A stretch of 64,000 nt of DNA from Janthinobacterium lividum (GCF_034424625.1 NZ_CP139976.1:5022001-5086000); one strand, 5' to 3'; positions 16,341-24,677 are shown, counted from the first letter of the stretch. Notes: a model not told the origin generated them from the letters alone. Numbers and translations: made by a program.

Positions 16341-18230
16341 TTAAGCTGCCAACCGGACGCTCCCCCGGCACCCATCCATCAGGAACGACAGGCCGACAAC
16401 CAGCACCAGCTCGCCCTCGGCCGAGCGGGCCGTACCCGTGATGCCTTCCACGGTGATGGCCGTCATCGGCTTGATCACCAGGTCGGCCGTGCCATCGACG
16501 GCTTCCACGGCCAGGATGTACGGCTGTGGCGCGGCGACCACGATGCCGACGCGCTCGCTGCACGATTCGTAGCCCAGGGAGCCGGCCAGCGACCGCACGG
16601 GCAATGGACAGCCCTGGTCTTTCAGCACGGGCGCGCCGCCCACTTCCATGAAGGTTTCCGGCAATTCGACGACGCGTTGCACCACCGCCATCGGCAGCGC
16701 CAGCGCGGCACCCGACGTCGACACCAGCATGGTCGGCACGATCGACAGTTCGATCGGCAGGCGGATGGCAAATTTCGTGCCCTTGCCCAGCGCCGACTCG
16801 ATATGGATGGCGCCGCGGTTTTTCTCCACGGCCGTTTTCACCACGTCCATGCCCACGCCACGGCCGGAGACGCTGGACGCGACTTCCTTGGTCGAGAAGC
16901 CCGGCAGGAACACCAGCTGGAAGCATTCGTCGTTGCTCAATTGGGCGTTTTCGCTGATCAAGCCCTTTTGCTGGGCCTTGCTGCGCAGGAAGGCCGGATC
17001 CATGCCCTTGCCGTCATCCTGCAGCACGATCATGACACTGTTGGCTTCCTGCCATGCTTTCAGTGAAATATACGACTTGGCGGGTTTGCCGGCAGCCAGG
17101 CGCGCTTCCGGCGATTCGACGCCATGGTCGAGCGAGTTGCGCAGCATGTGCACGAGCGGATCGTACAAGCTGTCGACCACCACGCGATCGACTTCCGTCT
17201 CCGCGCCCTCGATGGTCAGCTCGACATCCTTGCCCAGGTCCTTCGCCAGCTCGCGCACCAGGCGCGGGAATTTCTGGAACAGACGGCCCACGGGTTGCAT
17301 GCGCGTGGCCAGGGTGGCCCGCTGCAGTTCCGTCGAGTAGCGCGAAGCGCGTTCCAGGGTTTCCGCCAGAGTCGCCATCAGGGTGGCGGCCTGGCCTTCG
17401 AATTTGAATTGCAGCAAGCGCTCGAGCAGCACGGCAGCCTGGTTGGCGGCCTGCACGGATTCGCCGGCCACTTCCAGCAGGGCGTCGAGCTTGACGGCGT
17501 CGACGCGGATGCTGTCTTCCTTGACGGGCGCGGCATGGCGCACTTCCGGACGCTCTTCGCGTCGCTCGGCGCCATCCCAGGCCTTGGCGGCCGGCTTGGC
17601 GGCAGCGGCAGCGGCGGGCGCAGCAGCGGCCACGACGGCAGGTGCCGCGGCGACGGCGGACACGGGCGCGGCAGCGACCCGGCTGCCCTCGGGCACGACG
17701 GCGTTATACATGCCTTCCCAGTCCAGGCCATCGGCGCCGGCGGTGGAAACGGCGGCGGGCGCGGCCACGGCAACTTCTGCGACCTCGGCAACGACCACGG
17801 CGACTTCCGCCACCACGGCGGCGACCGGCGCAGGCGCGTCCATGCCCTTGCCTTCGATGGCGTTCGTCAGGATATGTTCCAGCTCTTCCGGCATGGCCGG
17901 CAAGCTTTCCGGCGCGGCGCCATTCGCCAGTTCCGTCAGCTGGTCGGCCACGAAACCGGACGCTTGCAGCGCCGCCTCGATGGCGATGGGGGTTACCGGC
18001 GCGGCGCCCGTGCGCAAGGCGTCAAACAGGTTTTCCGTCAGATGGCAGGCCGCCACCAGCGCGGGCAAGCCCATGAAGCCGGCACCACCCTTGATGGTGT
18101 GGAAAGAACGAAACACGGCATTCAGTGTTTCCTTGTTGTCAGGATCACGCTCGAGGCGCAATAAGTGCTCTTCAACATTAACCGCAAGATCCATCGCCTC
18201 AACGACGAAATCCTTGAGCATATCGTCCAT
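16341..18230 (-). CDS. cheA: Chemotaxis histidine kinase CheA
   Basis: A 629-residue CheA. The Hpt (P1) domain has phospho-accepting His44 in SFHTIKGGAGFMG. Residues about 128-215 are an Ala/Val/Pro-rich linker rather than a folded P2 (CheY/CheB-docking) domain. Then come the dimerisation helices (about 235-305), the ATPase domain with N box MLRNSLDHGVESPEARL, DDGKGMD and GRGVGMDVVK, and a C-terminal CheW-like P5 domain. The start overlaps the cheZ stop by one base (TAATG), a sign of coupling. No cheY, cheW or receptor gene lies beside it, so partners must be encoded elsewhere. It ends at a shared terminator. Confidence 0.93.
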   Translation of the reverse strand: MDDMLKDFVVEAMDLAVNVEEHLLRLERDPDNKETLNAVFRSFHTIKGGAGFMGLPALVAACHLTENLFDALRTGAAPVTPIAIEAALQASGFVADQLTELANGAAPESLPAMPEELEHILTNAIEGKGMDAPAPVAAVVAEVAVVVAEVAEVAVAAPAAVSTAGADGLDWEGMYNAVVPEGSRVAAAPVSAVAAAPAVVAAAAPAAAAAAKPAAKAWDGAERREERPEVRHAAPVKEDSIRVDAVKLDALLEVAGESVQAANQAAVLLERLLQFKFEGQAATLMATLAETLERASRYSTELQRATLATRMQPVGRLFQKFPRLVRELAKDLGKDVELTIEGAETEVDRVVVDSLYDPLVHMLRNSLDHGVESPEARLAAGKPAKSYISLKAWQEANSVMIVLQDDGKGMDPAFLRSKAQQKGLISENAQLSNDECFQLVFLPGFSTKEVASSVSGRGVGMDVVKTAVEKNRGAIHIESALGKGTKFAIRLPIELSIVPTMLVSTSGAALALPMAVVQRVVELPETFMEVGGAPVLKDQGCPLPVRSLAGSLGYESCSERVGIVVAAPQPYILAVEAVDGTADLVIKPMTAITVEGITGTARSAEGELVLVVGLSFLMDGCRGSVRLAA

Positions 18231-19102
18231 TAGAATCCCAAATCCGCAAGAAGGTCGTCTACATTATCCTGGTCCAGCGCCACCGACGGCACGGACGGGC
18301 CCTGCATCAGCGGCACCGGCTTTTGCGCCAGCTTTTCGCGCACCTCGGCCGGCGCGTTGTCGCGCAGCAGCTGAGCCAGCTCGTGCTCCACCGTCTTGGT
18401 GATGTTGACCACTTTTTTGATCAGCTGGCCCGTGATGTCCTGGAAGTCCTGGGCCATCATGATTTCCAGCAAGCGTGCTTTTTCCGCTTCCGTTGCTTCG
18501 GCAACGGCTTGCGCGAACTGGCGTGAATCGCCGGCCAGGGCCTTGAATTCTTCCAGGCTCAGCTTGCCATCGAACAAGGCTGTCCAGCGGCTGTCCATGT
18601 CCTTGGCTTTCTTCGACAGCACGTCTTGCGCCGGCATGCCTTCGTCGAGCGTATTCAGGACCTTGTTGGCGGCCTGCTCCGTCAGGGTGGCGACATATTC
18701 CAGGCGGTCCTGGGCGTCGACGATCTGCGACGACGCTTCCGTCAATGCCTTGTCGTAGCCCAGTTCGCGCAGCGAGTCGTGCAGCAGGCGCACGATGCCG
18801 CCCAGGCGCTCGAACATCGGTTTGTCGGACTGATCGACCGGATCGGCCGCTTCGCCAGGCGCGTCGGCGTCGGCCACGGATGCCGCTTCCGCTGCGGCTG
18901 GCGCGGCAGCCACCGGCGCCGCTGCGGCTGCAGCTGCCGGTGCGGCGGCGCTGGCCGACACGGAGTCGAACAGCGCGTCAAAATCGTCATCCGCGATCAC
19001 GGCGGGAGCGGGCGCGGCGGCAGGCGCCGGCGTGGCTGCGGCCGCGCTTTGCGCGGATACTTCATCGAATAATGCATCGAAATCATCAGCGGCGTTGGTC
19101 AT
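18230..19102 (-). CDS. cheZ: CheY-P phosphatase CheZ
   Basis: A 290-residue protein that dephosphorylates CheY-P. The catalytic segment MMAQDFQDITGQ holds Asp222 and Gln226, equivalent to E. coli Asp143 and Gln147. The extreme C-terminus, DQDNVDDLLADLGF, is the tethered helix that binds CheY. The N-terminus is unusual: DDFDALFDEVSA (residues 6-17) is repeated as DDFDALFDSVSA (39-50), separated by Ala/Pro-rich linkers, before the four-helix-bundle core begins near residue 95. It is about 75 residues longer than E. coli CheZ because of this. It is the first gene of the cheZ-cheA pair. GGAGAAGCAGGGAT upstream of the ATG is a reasonable ribosome site. Confidence 0.93.
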   Translation of the reverse strand: MTNAADDFDALFDEVSAQSAAAATPAPAAAPAPAVIADDDFDALFDSVSASAAAPAAAAAAAPVAAAPAAAEAASVADADAPGEAADPVDQSDKPMFERLGGIVRLLHDSLRELGYDKALTEASSQIVDAQDRLEYVATLTEQAANKVLNTLDEGMPAQDVLSKKAKDMDSRWTALFDGKLSLEEFKALAGDSRQFAQAVAEATEAEKARLLEIMMAQDFQDITGQLIKKVVNITKTVEHELAQLLRDNAPAEVREKLAQKPVPLMQGPSVPSVALDQDNVDDLLADLGF

Positions 19103-19580
19103 ATCCCTGCTTCTCCATAATTTGTCAAAATTCCGCCTGAACTGTGCGTTTTACAGACTGATACCCACAATTTCTCGATTAAGATGATTTGAGGCAATAC
19201 CGCTGCGATGGTGCGAGTGTAGCAGGGCGCCGCCCTGTTGGTAAATCTCAAAACGCGCTTCCCGGTGCAAAGCTGGCCCACAAGAGCTTTTCCGCCAGGA
19301 AATAAGTGTTCCTGCTGTTGTATTTTGAAATACTACCATTGGCGTGCGTGCAAGACCACGCGCCGCACAAGAAATCCTGCCCGCGGGCGCCTGCGCAACA
19401 GCGCCATATGGATATCGCTGGGACATCGTTGCACCTTAAACACGATCTTTCTGCCAATGTTGTCTATACTGAAGGTGCAGTAGTATTGACAATTATCAAG
19501 TCTTTACATGAATACAATGCTGCCGCCACGTCTACAATAAGAGGCGTTGCGCGCGCTGAGTCATCGCCAAAGGACCTGCC
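19103..19580. other. Divergent intergenic region, cheZ / universal stress protein
   Basis: This 478-bp region lies between divergent genes and has no convincing coding sequence. Short open frames on both strands lack ribosome sites and family features. It carries the candidate FNR box at 19486-19499 and, on the plus strand downstream of it, TACAAT hexamers at 19513-19518 and 19533-19538 that could act as -10 boxes for the stress-protein gene. I found no clear sigma-28 promoter in front of cheZ. Confidence 0.5.
19486..19499 (+). promoter_or_regulatory. Candidate FNR/ANR box upstream of the universal stress protein gene
   Basis: TTGAC-AATT-ATCAA matches the FNR consensus TTGAT-N4-ATCAA at nine of ten fixed positions. 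It lies 95 bases before the start of the stress-protein gene. An FNR-like regulator whose recognition helix keeps the E-xx-SR residues is encoded 1.6 kb downstream (21126-21995). TTGACA at the same place could alternatively be read as a -35 box. Confidence 0.6.
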
Positions 19581-20048
19581 ATGTATAAGAAAATTCTGAT
19601 CGCCACGGACGGCTCTACCGTCTCCAACTTGACGGCCTGCGCCGGCGTTGCCTTTGCCGAACAGATGCACGCCGACATCCTTGCCGTGTACGTGGCACCC
19701 GAGTACCAATACCCGGTGTATATCGAAATCATTCCGCCAAGCTATCCCAGCGAAGAGGAATACCGCATCGCCATGCGCAAGGCGGGCGCCGACCACTGGC
19801 AGCCCATCCTCGACGCGGCTGCCAAGCGGGGCCTGCAGGCGACGGGCTTGACGGCCTTTTCCGACAGCCCGGCCCTGAAAATCGTGGAAGTGGCGCAATT
19901 GCAGCAATGCGACCTGATCTTCATGGGCTCGCATGGCCGCAGCGGCTGGGGCCAGTTGCTGCTGGGCAGCGTCACCAACAAGGTGCTGTCGCACTCGAAA
20001 TTGCCCGTGCTCGTGCATAGGCTGATCAAGGAACCCCCGGCAAAATAA
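19581..20048 (+). CDS. Universal stress protein (UspA family)
   Basis: A 155-residue single-domain Usp. MYKKILIATDGS is the first strand with the Asp of the nucleotide site, and GSHGRSGWGQLLLGSVTNKVL (quoted in part: GSHGRSGWGQ) is the ATP-binding glycine pattern near the C-terminus, so it probably binds ATP. AAAGGA precedes the ATG. It lies downstream of a candidate FNR box and upstream of a response regulator and an FNR-like gene; in other proteobacteria such Usp proteins are often induced by low oxygen. The substrate or partner is unknown. Confidence 0.9.
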   Translation: MYKKILIATDGSTVSNLTACAGVAFAEQMHADILAVYVAPEYQYPVYIEIIPPSYPSEEEYRIAMRKAGADHWQPILDAAAKRGLQATGLTAFSDSPALKIVEVAQLQQCDLIFMGSHGRSGWGQLLLGSVTNKVLSHSKLPVLVHRLIKEPPAK

Positions 20049-20203
20049 GGGGTCACATGGCCACGGAGGCCGCCGTTGCCGGCACAGCAAGAAAAAGGCA
20101 AACGTGCGGCCACTTCAGTTAAAATGACAACATTTCTCGTTTCTTAACATTTGATTGTCCGGTAACGGACACAGCAGATTACACGCCACCAGATTGCCCG
20201 CCT

Positions 20204-20848
20204 ATGATACGTATTGTGATTGCCGACGACCACACCATCATGCGTGAAGGATTAAAGCGCATCCTTGACGGCGCGCCGGATATCGACATCGTGGGTGAGG
20301 CCATCGACGGGTTTGAAGTCCTCAACCACGTGCGCCAGGGCGGCTTCGACCTGCTGCTGCTCGACCTGTCGATGCCGGGCCGCAGCGGCGTCGACCTGAT
20401 CCGGCAAATCCGCAGCGAGGCGCCCAAGCTGTCCATCCTGATCCTCACCATGCACGAGGAAGAGCAATATGCGGTGCGCGCCATCCGCGCCGGCGCGCAA
20501 GGCTATCTGACCAAGGAAAGCGCGGGCACCCAGCTCGTGGGCGCCATCCACAAGGTGGCGTCGGGACGCCCCTACATCAGCGCCGAGGTGGCGGAGCAGC
20601 TCGTGCTCAACATCATGATGCCGAATGAAAGCTTGCTGCATAAACAGTTGTCGGACCGCGAATTCGAAGTCTTTTCCCTGCTGGTGGCCGGCAAGTCGAT
20701 CACGGAAATTGCCAACAACCTGCATCTGAGCGTGAAGACGGTGAGTACGCACAAGACGCGCATCATGCAAAAAATGGGCATGAGTTCCCTATCGGAAATG
20801 GTCCAGTATGCCGTCGCGCACCGCCTGCTATCGCCCTTCAAGACGTGA
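20204..20848 (+). CDS. NarL/FixJ-type response regulator, orphan
   Basis: A 214-residue transcription factor. Receiver domain at 1-120 with acidic pair Asp8-Asp9, phospho-Asp54 (LLLDLSMPG) and Lys near 105 (YLTKESAG). A LuxR-type helix-turn-helix follows (LSDREFEVFSLLVAGKSITE, then the KTVSTHKTRIMQKM recognition helix). No sensor kinase is adjacent, so the phosphodonor is unknown. The ATG at 20204 lacks a clear ribosome site. It lies 155 bases after the stress-protein gene and may be a separate unit. A GC hairpin (TGGCGCG/CGCGCCA, 20855-20874) follows the stop but without a T-run. Confidence 0.92.
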   Translation: MIRIVIADDHTIMREGLKRILDGAPDIDIVGEAIDGFEVLNHVRQGGFDLLLLDLSMPGRSGVDLIRQIRSEAPKLSILILTMHEEEQYAVRAIRAGAQGYLTKESAGTQLVGAIHKVASGRPYISAEVAEQLVLNIMMPNESLLHKQLSDREFEVFSLLVAGKSITEIANNLHLSVKTVSTHKTRIMQKMGMSSLSEMVQYAVAHRLLSPFKT

Positions 20849-21125
20849 TCCTCCTGGCGCGCGCCCGCGCGCCAACTGTAGGAACAATCCTACCTCACCT
20901 ACCGCAGCTCCTACTGCCATATTCAGCCACTGCTGATATTAATTGCATACGGTTGTTGGCATACTGAAACCAGTCATCAAGTTGCTGGAAAGTTATTTCA
21001 TCACACAGCAAGTCTTCAGCGAATTGAGCATTACCTGCCTGGACGCGCGCCGCCGACCCTTGCCCGCCCGCCGCCCCGAGCACCCCGTCATTCAACTCTG
21101 AACTACCTGTCACCAGGAGATGAAC

Positions 21126-21995
21126 ATGCTGTCCACGCAAACGCCCGACACCCGCGCTGCCTCACCGTCGCTGGCCCCTTCCTCCCCGATGGAAGCGGGA
21201 CGCCAGCGCCAGGGTCGGCTCTGGTCGAACCTGAAGGAGGTGTGCGACTTGCTGCATATCTCCAGCGCCTGCACCATCGCCGCTGACGAACTGCTGTTCC
21301 AGCACGTGCAATTCAAGACGGGCCAGCGCGTGCATACCATCGGCCAACCGTTCGACACCCTGTACATCGTCAATTCAGGCTTCCTGAAAACCGTGCTCAT
21401 CGATGAATTCGGCAATGAGCAGGTACTCAGCTTTCCCATGAAGGGCGACATGCTGGGCGTCGACGGCATCCACTCGCGCCATTACTCCTCGGAAGCGGTG
21501 GCCCTGTCCGACTGCGACCTGATCCTGCTGCCGTTCAAGAAGCTGACGGCACTGGGCAGGGTGCACCTGGAACTGGAAAACGTCATGTATGGCGTGATGA
21601 GCCGCGAACTCGTGCGCGAGCAAGCCATGATCGGCATGCTGGGCGCCCTCAGCGCCGAAGCCCGCGTAGCGCGCTTCCTCGTCTCGCTGGCCGACCGCTT
21701 CGCGCAGATGGGCTATTCGAGCAAGCTGTTCAACCTGCGCATGACGCGCCATGAAATCGGCAGCTACCTGGGTCTGACCCTGGAAACGGTCAGCCGCACC
21801 TTGTCCGCATTCAATGAAATTGGCCTCATCACGGTTGACCAGCGCACCATCGGCATCAAGGATCCGGATGCCCTGAAAACCCTGCGCCGCTTGCCGCCGT
21901 CGCGCTCGCGCGCCAAGCAGCTGGCCGCCGCCAAACTCAAGGCCGATACCACCGCGGCCGCCACCGCCTCGGCGCAATTGCTGGCCACCATTTAG
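21126..21995 (+). CDS. FNR/CRP-family transcriptional regulator with incomplete Fe-S ligands
   Basis: A 289-residue regulator: cyclic-nucleotide-like sensor fold, long dimerisation helix and C-terminal helix-turn-helix. The recognition helix GSYLGLTLETVSRTLSAF keeps the Glu, Ser and Arg that read TTGAT half-sites in FNR. Aligning by eye to E. coli FNR, Cys40 and Cys49 fall on FNR Cys20 and Cys29, and Cys130 (SDCDLILLPF) on Cys122, but the position of Cys23 is Leu43. The cluster may thus be altered or absent. The ATG at 21120 touches AGGAG; the ATG at 21126 has proper spacing and is preferred. The C-terminus has a basic/Ala-rich tail of about 35 residues beyond FNR. A terminator follows. Confidence 0.9.
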   Translation: MLSTQTPDTRAASPSLAPSSPMEAGRQRQGRLWSNLKEVCDLLHISSACTIAADELLFQHVQFKTGQRVHTIGQPFDTLYIVNSGFLKTVLIDEFGNEQVLSFPMKGDMLGVDGIHSRHYSSEAVALSDCDLILLPFKKLTALGRVHLELENVMYGVMSRELVREQAMIGMLGALSAEARVARFLVSLADRFAQMGYSSKLFNLRMTRHEIGSYLGLTLETVSRTLSAFNEIGLITVDQRTIGIKDPDALKTLRRLPPSRSRAKQLAAAKLKADTTAAATASAQLLATI

Positions 21996-22032
21996 CGCCA
22001 TCCCGATTTCTTCAAGCTTGGCACAGGCTTGG

Positions 22033-22070
22033 CCCGGCCAAGGCGCGCAACGCCTTGCCGGGTCTTTTTT
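22033..22070 (+). terminator. Rho-independent terminator after the FNR-like gene
   Basis: CCCGGC pairs with GCCGGG (22033-22038 / 22057-22062), extended by AAGGCG/CGCCTT with one bulged base, then TCTTTTTT. It separates the regulator from the Fur-boxed hemP operon. Confidence 0.85.
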
Positions 22071-22204
22071 GCGGCCACTCCCCTTCCGCGCCGCGCCAGC
22101 GGCCACCTTTGCGCAGCAGCATCTTCCACGCTGCCATCTCACCGCAAAAAAGCGCGGATTCCACACAAATAAGCCTTGCTTTTCGGGCCACATTCAACAA
22201 TAAT

Positions 22205-22223
22205 GCAAATACGAATCATTCTC
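22205..22223 (+). promoter_or_regulatory. Candidate Fur box upstream of hemP
   Basis: GCAAATACGAATCATTCTC agrees with the 19-base Fur consensus at 13 positions. It ends 23 bases before the hemP start codon, a place where bound Fur would cover the promoter or start site. Together with the box at 29323 it frames the iron region. Confidence 0.7.
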
Positions 22224-22246
22224 AACTGAGATAAAGAAAGCCCAAC

Positions 22247-22444
22247 ATGCAAAGCTCAAAACCAGCCTTGATCCAGGATGCCGCTACCGCCCACGTCCGT
22301 CCTCCCGTCAGCATGGCCCAGCCGGCGCGCCGCATCACCAGCGAAGCGCTGCTGCAGCAGGGCCGCGAAGTGGAGATTGAGCACAGCGGCAAGATCTATC
22401 GTCTGCGCGTCACCCAGTTGAACAAGCTGATCCTGACTGCCTGA
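22247..22444 (+). CDS. hemP: Hemin uptake protein HemP
   Basis: A 65-residue protein of the HemP family. The C-terminal half reads ITSEALLQQGREVEIEHSGK followed by IYRLRVTQLNKLILT, the conserved HemP core of two short strands and the RLT..KLIL ending. In Burkholderiales HemP-type proteins are iron-regulated and needed for, or regulate, heme receptor expression. A Fur box lies directly upstream, and AAAGAAAG is a usable ribosome site. It is followed after 85 bases by an unknown gene and then a DUF2325 gene. No heme receptor or hemolysin-type transport genes are adjacent. Confidence 0.88.
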   Translation: MQSSKPALIQDAATAHVRPPVSMAQPARRITSEALLQQGREVEIEHSGKIYRLRVTQLNKLILTA

Positions 22445-22529
22445 AGCAGCACGGCAGCCAGTCACCACACTCGCCAGCCAGTCGCGCTCCGTGCGCGCAG
22501 CCAGCCAAACCACCGCACAGGAGTGTTTG

Positions 22530-22856
22530 ATGGCGAACGACCGACCTTCCACGATGTTTCCTTCCCCGCAAGGCCAACAGCCTGAATTGCTGCTGTCGGC
22601 CGTGCTGCATCTGATGTCGCACTACCATGCGGGCAGTCCCTGCGAGAAACTGGCCGGTGTCATCGAACGCCATCTGCAAGTGCTGTCGAATTCGCCCGGC
22701 CTGGGCCCCGTGCTGCAAGCGACGTGCCAGCAGCTGTCGCAGCAGTGGGCCGCCCTGGTGGCGCTGCACCGGCCCGCGCCGCCGAAGACCACATTGCTGG
22801 AGCGCCTGGCACGCATGCTGAGCGCCAAGCGCCCTGCCTCGCCCCTGCCGCAATAA
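22530..22856 (+). CDS. Uncharacterised small protein of the hemP operon
   Basis: A 108-residue protein not recognised. The start at 22530 is chosen for AGGAG seven bases upstream; an earlier ATG at 22491 has none. After a short polar N-terminus, residues about 17-80 are predicted mostly helical (ELLLSAVLHLMSHYHAG, then CEKLAGVIERHLQVLSNSPG), with two Cys and several His, followed by a basic C-terminus (LLERLARMLSAKRP). It has no signal peptide or membrane helix. Its place between hemP and the DUF2325 gene, with short gaps, suggests iron-regulated co-expression. The helical, His/Cys-containing core could bind metal or heme, but that is only a guess. Confidence 0.75.
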   Translation: MANDRPSTMFPSPQGQQPELLLSAVLHLMSHYHAGSPCEKLAGVIERHLQVLSNSPGLGPVLQATCQQLSQQWAALVALHRPAPPKTTLLERLARMLSAKRPASPLPQ

Positions 22857-22895
22857 TTTCTCTTCAACACTGCCACCGCCCAACAGGATACCGCC

Positions 22896-24122
22896 ATGTG
22901 TGACAAAGACCAGTCCTTGCCCGTCATCAGCAATTGTTCCAGCGACGGAGCCGAAACGGCCGCGCTCGCTTCGCGCCGCCGCCGGCTGTGGGAACTGTCG
23001 CATACCTGCCATTGTCCGCTGGTCGGCGTGGGCTTGCCATTGGGCTACCTGCGCAAGCTGGTGGGCAAGATGACGGGCGGGCGCGTGCTGGCAGACGACT
23101 ACGAAGTGCACGTGGGCGCCGTGACGGAATGCGGCGCGCGCAACCGCCTGTCCGAAGCGCTGCAAAAGGAACTCGAACGCCGCTACGCTCCCGTCATCCT
23201 GCGCTTTCGCGGCGCCAAGACCACGGAGCAGGTAGCGCAACTGTGGCGCACGGCCGTCGCCAACGGCGACGTGTCGGGCGCCTTCTGGGCTGGCCTGACG
23301 CACCCGCGCTGCGATGCCGAGCTGGAAGAGCAGATGTGCAGAGACTTGCACATGATCCAGCACCAGGCCGGCGCCTGCGTGCGCGCCGACATGAGCAAAT
23401 TTACGGCCTTGCAGGAAGAAAACGCGCGCCTGGCGCACGAACTGGCCAAGCTGCAACAGCGCAGCCAGGCCGCACTGATGGAAAAAACGGGCGAGCTGGA
23501 GCGCCAGGAAGCCGTGCTGCTGCGCACGCGTGCCGAGGCCATCGGCAAGGATAGCGTGATCGATGGCTTGCGCGCGGAACTGGCGCAATTGCAGGCCGCC
23601 ATCCCGGCGCTGGAATCGCGCACGCGCCTGGTCGAACGCCTGGCGCAAATGGATGAGCGCGAAAAGGAATTGCGCCAGCAAATCGTGGAATTAAAGCAGG
23701 CCCAGCCACGCCCGGCCGCTGCCGCGCCGCCACCGGCGCCGAAGCTGGAAGTGCCGACCGGCGGCAAGCTGAAAATGCCGATCCGCCTGGTCGATCAAAG
23801 CGTCCTGTGCGTGGGCGGGCGCAGCGGAAATGTCGCCACCTACCGCGCCCTGATCGAGCGGGTCGGCGCGCAATTCGCCCACCACGACGGCGGCCTGGAA
23901 GACAATGCCAACCTGCTCGATTCGAGCCTGGCGGCGGCCGACCTGGTGATTTGCCAGACGGGCTGCATCAGTCACAGCGCCTACTGGCGCGTCAAGGATT
24001 ATTGCAAGCGCACGGGCAAGCGCTGCGTCTTCATCGACAACCCCAGCATCTCCAGCCTGGCACGGGGCTTGCAGGAAGTCAGTGGCGAGATGGAGCCAGC
24101 CGCACTGGACGCCTCCGACTAA
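22896..24122 (+). CDS. DUF2325 protein with central coiled coil
   Basis: A 408-residue cytoplasmic protein. Residues about 30-165 form a Cys/His-containing N-terminal region (HTCHCP, ECGARN, HPRCD), about 170-275 a coiled coil (QEENARLAHELAKLQQ and later heptads), and the C-terminal 115 residues the DUF2325 domain (SVLCVGGRSGNVATYRALIE ... ICQTGCISHSAYWRVKDYC). DUF2325 domains look like small receiver or nucleotide-binding folds with conserved Cys and His; function unknown. In Burkholderiales the gene often follows hemP. AGGA precedes the ATG. It converges on gpx with only three bases between stop codons. Confidence 0.85.
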   Translation: MCDKDQSLPVISNCSSDGAETAALASRRRRLWELSHTCHCPLVGVGLPLGYLRKLVGKMTGGRVLADDYEVHVGAVTECGARNRLSEALQKELERRYAPVILRFRGAKTTEQVAQLWRTAVANGDVSGAFWAGLTHPRCDAELEEQMCRDLHMIQHQAGACVRADMSKFTALQEENARLAHELAKLQQRSQAALMEKTGELERQEAVLLRTRAEAIGKDSVIDGLRAELAQLQAAIPALESRTRLVERLAQMDEREKELRQQIVELKQAQPRPAAAAPPPAPKLEVPTGGKLKMPIRLVDQSVLCVGGRSGNVATYRALIERVGAQFAHHDGGLEDNANLLDSSLAAADLVICQTGCISHSAYWRVKDYCKRTGKRCVFIDNPSISSLARGLQEVSGEMEPAALDASD

Positions 24123-24125
24123 AAC

Positions 24126-24677
24126 CTAGGCCTGCAACTCGCGCGCGATGGCTTCGCGCAAGATCGCATCATCGGTCGTGGTGTCGGGCGCGAAACGCCC
24201 CACCACCTTGCCGTCCTTGCTGATCAAAAACTTCTCGAAATTCCACAACACGTCGCTGGGCTGCTCCTGCGTGATGCCGTAACCGGCCAGCTTGGCGCGG
24301 AAATCGCTGCCCGGCTTTTCCTGCGCCCGCGGCTGCTCTTGCACCAGGCGCTGGTACAGCGGATGCTGGCCCGGACCCTTGACGACAATTTTCTCAAACA
24401 TGGGAAATTGCACGCCAAACGTGCCACGGCAAAAGTCCGCGATCTCGGCATTGGTGCCCGGCTCCTGCGCACCGAATTCATTGGCGGGAAAACCGGCCAC
24501 CACCAGGCCCTCGGCCTGCTTGTCGGCGTAGAGTTTTTCCAGTCCTTCGTACTGCGGCGTCAAGCCGCAGGCGGAGGCCACATTGACCACCAGCACGACC
24601 TTGCCGCGATAGGCGTCCAGGCTGGTGGGTTCGCCATTGATGCGGCGCAAGGGAATGTCGTAAATGCTGTCGCTCAT
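24126..24677 (-). CDS. Glutathione peroxidase family thiol peroxidase
   Basis: A 183-residue peroxidase, BtuE/Gpx family. Peroxidatic Cys37 lies in NVASACGLTPQYEGL; the Gln-containing FPANEFGAQEPG and the Trp/Asn of LWNFEKFL complete the catalytic tetrad. As a Cys (not Sec) enzyme it probably uses thioredoxin or glutathione to reduce peroxides. The ATG at 24677 has GAGGAG upstream; the open frame from 24701 lacks one. It lies 69 bases after the CysJ-like gene on the same strand and could be the last gene of the iron operon, which would make sense as protection against iron-driven peroxide chemistry. Confidence 0.93.
   Translation of the reverse strand: MSDSIYDIPLRRINGEPTSLDAYRGKVVLVVNVASACGLTPQYEGLEKLYADKQAEGLVVAGFPANEFGAQEPGTNAEIADFCRGTFGVQFPMFEKIVVKGPGQHPLYQRLVQEQPRAQEKPGSDFRAKLAGYGITQEQPSDVLWNFEKFLISKDGKVVGRFAPDTTTDDAILREAIARELQA

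Noticed and set aside
19238..19483. 81-codon open frame upstream of the stress-protein gene
   Set aside because: Overlaps a second shadow frame on the other strand, has no ribosome site, and lies in promoter-like sequence.
20855..20874. GC hairpin after the NarL-type regulator as terminator
   Set aside because: The stem is only seven pairs and is not followed by T; not enough to call a terminator.
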